Source: Gonium pectorale
Lineage: Eukaryota; Chlorophyta; Chlorophyceae; Chlamydomonadales; Volvocaceae
Length of the DNA: 64,000 nt
Direction: 5' to 3'
NCBI GenBank assembly: GCA_001584585.1
Contig: LSYV01000006.1
Coordinates: 1,456,281-1,520,280 of the forward strand
Part shown: in pieces, positions 59,159 to 64,000 of the stretch
Numbering within the stretch: the stretch's first letter is position 1
Layout: each line of letters starts with the position of its first letter
Notes under the pieces: model-generated
Seen by the model: only the letters and a program-made list of their open reading frames with translations
Told to the model about the DNA's origin: nothing
Database searches by the model: none
Translations under genes and position numbers: made by a program

Positions 59159-61059
59159 GCAGCGTGGCAGCAGCAGCGTGCGGGGCTGCCGTGGGCGCCG
59201 CGTGGCACCGCGTGGGGTCACCGCAGCAACAGCCTCCTCCACCGTAGCCACTGCCGCCGTTGTGGCAAGGGGGATCGCAAGGGTAGGGGTGGCGGCGGCG
59301 CAGCTGTTGTCATTGTGGTGGGAAAGGAGAGGGGAAGGAAGCGCTTGTGTTGGCCATCACCCATCACCCATCAGGGTCGGGGCGTGCGCGCGTCTGCCCT
59401 GTAGGGGCCCGCGACAGGGTACCGTATTGTCCGCGGGGACCGTGCCGGCCGGCAGCTGGAATGCGCGGTCATGCTGTCGGCCGCGGGTGTCCCATGACTG
59501 CATGTTGGTGGCAACTGATGGTGATCAAAGCAGTAAGCCATTACAGTCCGACCTGGCATCTTGGGCAGCGACGTGTGTATGGGACAATGCAGTGTTTTGT
59601 TGGGTTGGGGGGAGGGGATCCGTGCAGGCCAAAGTTAACTTCGTCCCTGGGAGAGGGCCTGGGAGGGGCTCGGGCGCGACGACCGGGGGCGGTTGGGCGC
59701 TTGTGCAGCACAGGGAGGGGATACGACAGCGGACCGCGGTTGGCGCATGCGTACACCGCCCTCAGCGTGCAGCATTGGAGTCACCGTGCTTGTTGTGACG
59801 TCAATCAAATAAGGGCATGAGGTGCGGCGGGCGTGGATGCTCAGTGAGGCAGCGGCGCGAATAAGAGCGCCGCGCGTGAACTGCAGGAGGCGGAGGAGCG
59901 AGCGAGCGAGCGAGCATAGAATGGGAGGGAGAGAGCGTGGACTTGCGCATTGCGTCGTAACGCGCTTCCCTGTATATACGGTGTGGCTTGTGGAACCGTT
60001 GGCGGCGGCTGGTGGGTAGCGCGCCGCCAGAGGAACGCTCGTACATGAGGATGTGCGTGCGGCGAGTCGCATGGGCGGTGGGCGGCGGCGTGGTGATGCT
60101 GTTGGGGCCGTGTTTGTGAGCGGGACGCGGAACGGTGGCCTGGCGCGCGGATCGGACATGGAGACAATACGGTAATTGAATACGGAGGCGCGACAGCAAC
60201 GTTTGGTGCAGATAGCCCTGTCTATCTCACTGTGACGACGTGCATCACACATGTATGCAACGGAAGTTACGAAGACCTTGGGCGTCAGCCCTTTCTCTGC
60301 TGTCTCGTATCACGCTCTGCCCACCCGCTCGAGTCCAGGATCTTTTATGACGCCCGCGGCATGCAAGCAGGTGCAGCAGGTAGCACATGCTGGCCACCGT
60401 GCCAAAGCGTCAGGGCTCCATAACGGCAGGCCCATGCCCGGCTGCGCTTTTTAGGGCTTTGTGCCGCTATCGCTCCTAATGCATGCTGCTGAAGCGGAGT
60501 CTGGTGGCACATGTGACATTGTGTGGTGCACAACCAACAACCATGCGTACACTTCGGCTGCCAACTGATATGCAGGCCGCCCGTTCCCGTTAGCGAGTAC
60601 CGTCGATTTAGTACCGGCACAGGATCCTCCGACCGTTGGCTGTATGAGCGTCGCGCGCAAGTTCAGCCCTCGTGTCGGAGTTGCAATCTATTGCTTAGGG
60701 CATTATACGCCATCCATTACACCGTTTGCTGCATTCCGCGCACAGGCATGTGGGTCGGAGGGATTCGAGAGTTGCAGAGTGTCGAGTTTGCTGCACAGAG
60801 CCCCAATGGGGAGCCCCGCACCCTCATTTTTCAATTCCCTCATCACTTGACGGTCGTAAGCTTTTGCCCGGGCCGTTTAGGCACTTGGGGGTCCTTGTAG
60901 TACATATGGGTCTGAGTTAGGGCAGACCTGTGCGCAGCTTCCCTTGTTCTAGGGTGCAGACGCTCGCGTCTGACTCGGCGAATACCTTCTTTTGATGCGA
61001 AGTTCGCATTGGGGCCCCTTCCAAAGGGTCACTGTCGCGGTCACACCAATAGATTCAAT
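59159..61059. other. 3' UTR and intergenic DNA
   Basis: No gene recognised between the PH gene and the zinc-finger gene. It contains a GAGC tetramer run (about 59896-59915) and AT-richer DNA after 60,200. Open frames are short and lack motifs. Confidence 0.5.
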
Positions 61060-61866
61060 ATGCAGTCGCCACTTGTTTGCAGCCGCAATGGCTCATTTAG
61101 CGGGGCTCAGCAACAGCCCATGCTCGCCTCGCGGCCCCTCGCGTTTTCCAATTTCGCGGTCCAGCAGCAGGGCGCCGGTCTGCGCCGCGTGTCGTCTGCA
61201 CCCAGCCTGGTCGTTAAGGCGCACAACAGCAGCTCAGGGCCGTCGGGGCTGCGTCCTGAAGGCTGGTCGGAGTTGCAGGTCGCTCGGCTGGGTCGCGCCC
61301 TGCACTCCCAGTCGGCCGCGGCTCAGCAGCAAGGGGAGAACAATGCGACTACAATGAGCTCCCGCTCGGAGGCCGTGGCTGCTGGCGACCAAACTCAGAC
61401 CTTGGCGTCGCGCATGGCTGCCGAGTCGCGCTTCGCCTCGCTGTCGCGCGTACTGCTCGTGGGCCAGCCCGGCTCTATGTTCAGAACGCTGGCGAACCGG
61501 AAATGGCCCTCGGCGGTCGGGCCAATCTCGCTGCTCGTCTTCCTGTTTGGCACCGTGCTTGCGCTCTTTGCGGCCGTGCGGGGCGCGCTGGTGCGCAAGG
61601 TGAAGTCCTGCAAGTGCTGCAAGGGCTTCGGCGTGGTGCGATGCCGGCTGTGCGATGGCCGCGGCGCGGTCGACTGGCGCGCCAAGTTCTCATACTCTGA
61701 GGCCTGCCCGCTCTGCGGCGCCAAGCGCTTCGTTGTCTGCCCCGACTGCGGCGGCCACTATCACCGGCGCCTCTTTAACCACGCCAAGGGCAACAAGGGC
61801 ACGCTGGAGTCGTTCTTCCCCGCCGCCGCCGCGGGGGTAACCACGCGCTCCAACGCCCTGGATTAG
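61060..61866 (+). CDS. Single-pass membrane protein with DnaJ-type zinc finger, probably in the plastid
   Basis: A single exon of 268 aa. The start is the ATG at 61060; the frame is open further upstream, but this ATG begins a typical algal transit-like N-terminus (Ser, Ala, Gln and Arg rich, no acidic residues for about 65 positions, with SSAPSLVVKA as a plausible processing area). Residues 153-175 (VGPISLLVFLFGTVLALF) form one membrane helix. The rest carries four CxxC units: Cys184-Cys187 in CKCCKGFG and Cys195-Cys198 in CRLCDGRG are full CxxCxGxG repeats, while Cys216-Cys219 (CPLCGAKR) and Cys227-Cys230 (CPDCGGHY) are variants. This zinc-finger type without a J domain occurs in plastid chaperone-like proteins such as BSD2 and ORANGE. 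A role in holding plastid client proteins at a membrane is inference. Confidence 0.8.
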   Translation: MQSPLVCSRNGSFSGAQQQPMLASRPLAFSNFAVQQQGAGLRRVSSAPSLVVKAHNSSSGPSGLRPEGWSELQVARLGRALHSQSAAAQQQGENNATTMSSRSEAVAAGDQTQTLASRMAAESRFASLSRVLLVGQPGSMFRTLANRKWPSAVGPISLLVFLFGTVLALFAAVRGALVRKVKSCKCCKGFGVVRCRLCDGRGAVDWRAKFSYSEACPLCGAKRFVVCPDCGGHYHRRLFNHAKGNKGTLESFFPAAAAGVTTRSNALD

Positions 61867-64000
61867 ACGCCCCACCCCGGGGGGTGACTGACGGCGGGCC
61901 GGCCCCGCGGCTAGGCCACGCGGCACGGAGTACGGCGCGGAGTTTGGCGGCGGGGTGGCTGGGCGGCGGCAGCGAGCAATGGCTTGGGCGGGTGGCGGGG
62001 GAAGGAGGGATTTGCCGGCTGGCAGGCTGGCTTTCGGGACTGGGGTTTGGGGGGAAGTGAGGTGCCCGGCTGCCCGATCGCGCGACGGCCAGGCCCCGGC
62101 CGTGAATCAAGGAGAGCCCCCTGGGGCAGGCGGCCGCCCGTACGACGACCTGACCTTCCCAACCAACGCTGTGTATGTATCTTGTGGACCAGACTCTTAT
62201 TGCTGTGTGCCAGGCCTTTGTTTGCATGCTTAGAGACGCTAGCTATTGAGGGCCGCATGTTGCTGTGTGTGTACGGCGTACAACGTACGACGCAATGCAT
62301 GGCAGACAGGTAGACGGGCCGACGCGGACGGTCGATGCATACCATAAGAATGGAGTGAGGGTCTAAAGTGGAAGTACTGACCGTTGTATTTAGTTTCAAG
62401 GGGGAGGGTCTCCCGGGTGCGTGGGGCGGTCGTGGGTGGGGAGGGGAGGGGATGCCGACAGGGAGGCCGAGTGAACGGAGAAAAGGAGAGAGTGTGGTGA
62501 GGGAAATGTCAGCAGGCACTTTGATTGTTGGTTTGCCCACTTTCTTTGTCGCACTCGTTCCTCGTCAGTTGGTGAAGTTCCCTTATTATTGGTACGAGCG
62601 CACTGTGTATTTTGTGCAGCAGGAGGGTCGCGCACTCGTGCTGTTGTCGTCGGCGCGCCGTTACGGCATTGGGCTGTAGCGCCCCCCGCACGTGAGCGGC
62701 GGCGCTGCGGCTAGCGCCGCCTTTTTTGGAGAAGAAAGTTGACCCGGGGGCGGGGGCTGCATTGGACGATGTTGCGTTCAAGAGTTTTCCTTCCCCAACT
62801 GGCGTTTTCGTCTGCATCGCCGGGTGTGATCCTCTTGTTGAAGGGCCCTCCCCGGCGCCGGCGGTTGTCCCGCCTCTTCGCCAGGTGGCTATTTGTGGCT
62901 CCCAGCCGTCGGCTGCCATCCGCACGAAGCACTGCCCGTTCTTTATGAAACCTCTCGATGTGCCCCCGGGCCGCCTGCTGCCGTCTGAAGTTCTACTGAG
63001 CCCTCGTTGCTCGTCGGTCCCTCCTATTCTCTTCATTATATTGTGCGGCTTTTCGGCTTTCACGCACGCACGGGCCTTGCGGCGGCGACGGCGGCCAACC
63101 AACCGTCTTGGGCGGCGGCAGGCATCCTTATCCTATTTTGCGGGCTGGTCGGCTGTGCTGTCGAGGGGCGGTGCCGTGCGGGGCCGGGTATGGCGGCAGC
63201 GCCTGACGTGTCGGGAGGCGGGGGTGTCTGCTATTGCGGGGGATCGCTGTCGTGCATGATCAGCGGGCCCGGATGCGGCGGTGCCCGAATGAGTCGGCGC
63301 TGGACTTGAAGTGCATGCTGGCATGGTGCGGTTCGCCGTGGGTGTAATGCGACCTCCGGGGCCTGGTATGAATCCCTCCTCTGCGTCCAAAAGTACCGTA
63401 CGGTACACTATGCGCATCGATTCGTGCCCTCTGCACCAGGGTTCGGTGATTGGGGATCGTCAGCAGCACTTGTCCATGGAATATGCGCCGTACATGCGCT
63501 GTGCAAGCAGCCGGGTCACCAGTGCTGGGCTGCCCAGACTCGGCACCGTGCCGTGCGGCAAAACGTGCCTACCAGGACTCAACCATTATTCATAGGGGGA
63601 TCAAGCAGGCAGCAGCCCACATCTGTACATCGGACCGTGTCATCGTCCAGCCGTCCACTAAGGCTTCCACGACCCGCGCTCCACGCAACGATCGCAGGTC
63701 ACCGGTACAGCCCCGTGCAGCAAAGATTCTGTAAGTCAGCCTGACCGCCCTACCCTTCTCTGCGGGGCCAGCACCAGCCACGCAGCCAGGCGTCCCCGCA
63801 CGCATCTGCGGCCGTCACCCCCCGGCCGCCTCCAAGTGCAGCTGCCTCCATGCGTCCCCCCCCCCACGGCCGTGCAGCAGTGCGTGCAGCCGCCTGCGCA
63901 GCGGTGGCCTGCAAGCCATCACACGCCGCAGTCAGCCCACCAAGCGCACCCTCCCTTTCTCTACAATCCCAAGGCCCTACCCCTCCAGTGCAAAACAGTA
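61867..64000. other. 3' UTR of the zinc-finger gene and unassigned DNA to the window end
   Basis: Open frames on both strands (for example 62726-63259 + and 62509-63102 -) show no signal, domain or convincing codon pattern, so none is called. A hairpin with a T-run lies at 62698-62727. The last 250 bases are C-rich like local introns or leaders and could belong to a gene beyond the window. Confidence 0.5.
62698..62727 (+). terminator. Stem-loop followed by six Ts
   Basis: A perfect 9-bp stem, GGCGGCGCT with AGCGCCGCC, encloses a 6-base loop and is followed directly by TTTTTT. On the + strand this looks like a termination or 3'-processing element. In a nuclear genome it could mark an RNA polymerase III unit or a chance structure. 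No A or B box was recognised upstream. Confidence 0.35.

Noticed and set aside
62368..62679. 103-aa plus-strand open frame with an aromatic C-terminal half
   Set aside because: Unusually AT-rich codons compared with neighbouring genes, no homology recognised, and overlaps an equally open minus frame.
1905..64000. Transposon or retrovirus-like proteins in the intergenic regions
   Set aside because: No reverse transcriptase, integrase or transposase motifs were seen in any frame.

Overview
The window looks like nuclear DNA of a chlamydomonadalean (volvocine-type) green alga. The base composition is GC-rich. Genes consist of many short exons with GTGAGT/GTGGGT-type donors and (C)GCAG acceptors. 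UGUAA polyadenylation signals follow several genes, and a short interstitial run of the Chlamydomonas-type telomere repeat TTTTAGGG lies near 2.5 kb. There is one 20-base assembly gap of Ns. I see no prokaryotic features, no CRISPR array and no recognisable transposon proteins. Exon structures below were worked out by hand from open frames, splice consensus, phase agreement and family motifs.

Layout. 160-1904 (+): 3' end of a protein kinase. 1905-5149: convergent intergenic DNA. 5483-15298 (-): a family A (Pol I-type) DNA polymerase with a complete polymerase core but strongly decayed 5'-nuclease-like and 3'-5' exonuclease-like domains. 16867-31426 (-): a giant gene, 15 exons reconstructed in frame to about 3,804 aa. 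It has a signal peptide, a long run of Chlamydia-Pmp/POMP-like GGA-type beta-helix repeats, a Cys-rich segment and a C-terminal bundle of about seven membrane helices. 32864-34584 (-): a compact beta-carbonic anhydrase. 35177-38737 (-): a Fringe/DUF604-like (GT31-type) glycosyltransferase with a probable GC-AG intron. It shares a 201-bp divergent promoter with 38939-42730 (+), a TRM10-type tRNA m1 purine-9 methyltransferase. 43313-47177 (+): a 752-aa unknown protein, probably plastid-targeted. 49231-51358 and 53036-54522 (+): a tandem pair of secreted proteins with an eight-cysteine pattern like plant lipid-transfer proteins. 55560-59158 (+): a PH-domain protein with a long disordered tail bearing acidic tryptophan motifs. 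61060-61866 (+): an intronless protein with one membrane helix and a DnaJ-type zinc finger, probably in the plastid. From 61867 to the end I recognise nothing.

The genes do not form one pathway. They are ordinary dispersed nuclear genes plus one tandem duplication. The most unusual items are the LTP-like pair in a green alga, the nuclease-decayed Pol I homologue, and the giant Pmp-like multi-pass protein with a 1,554-bp internal duplication.
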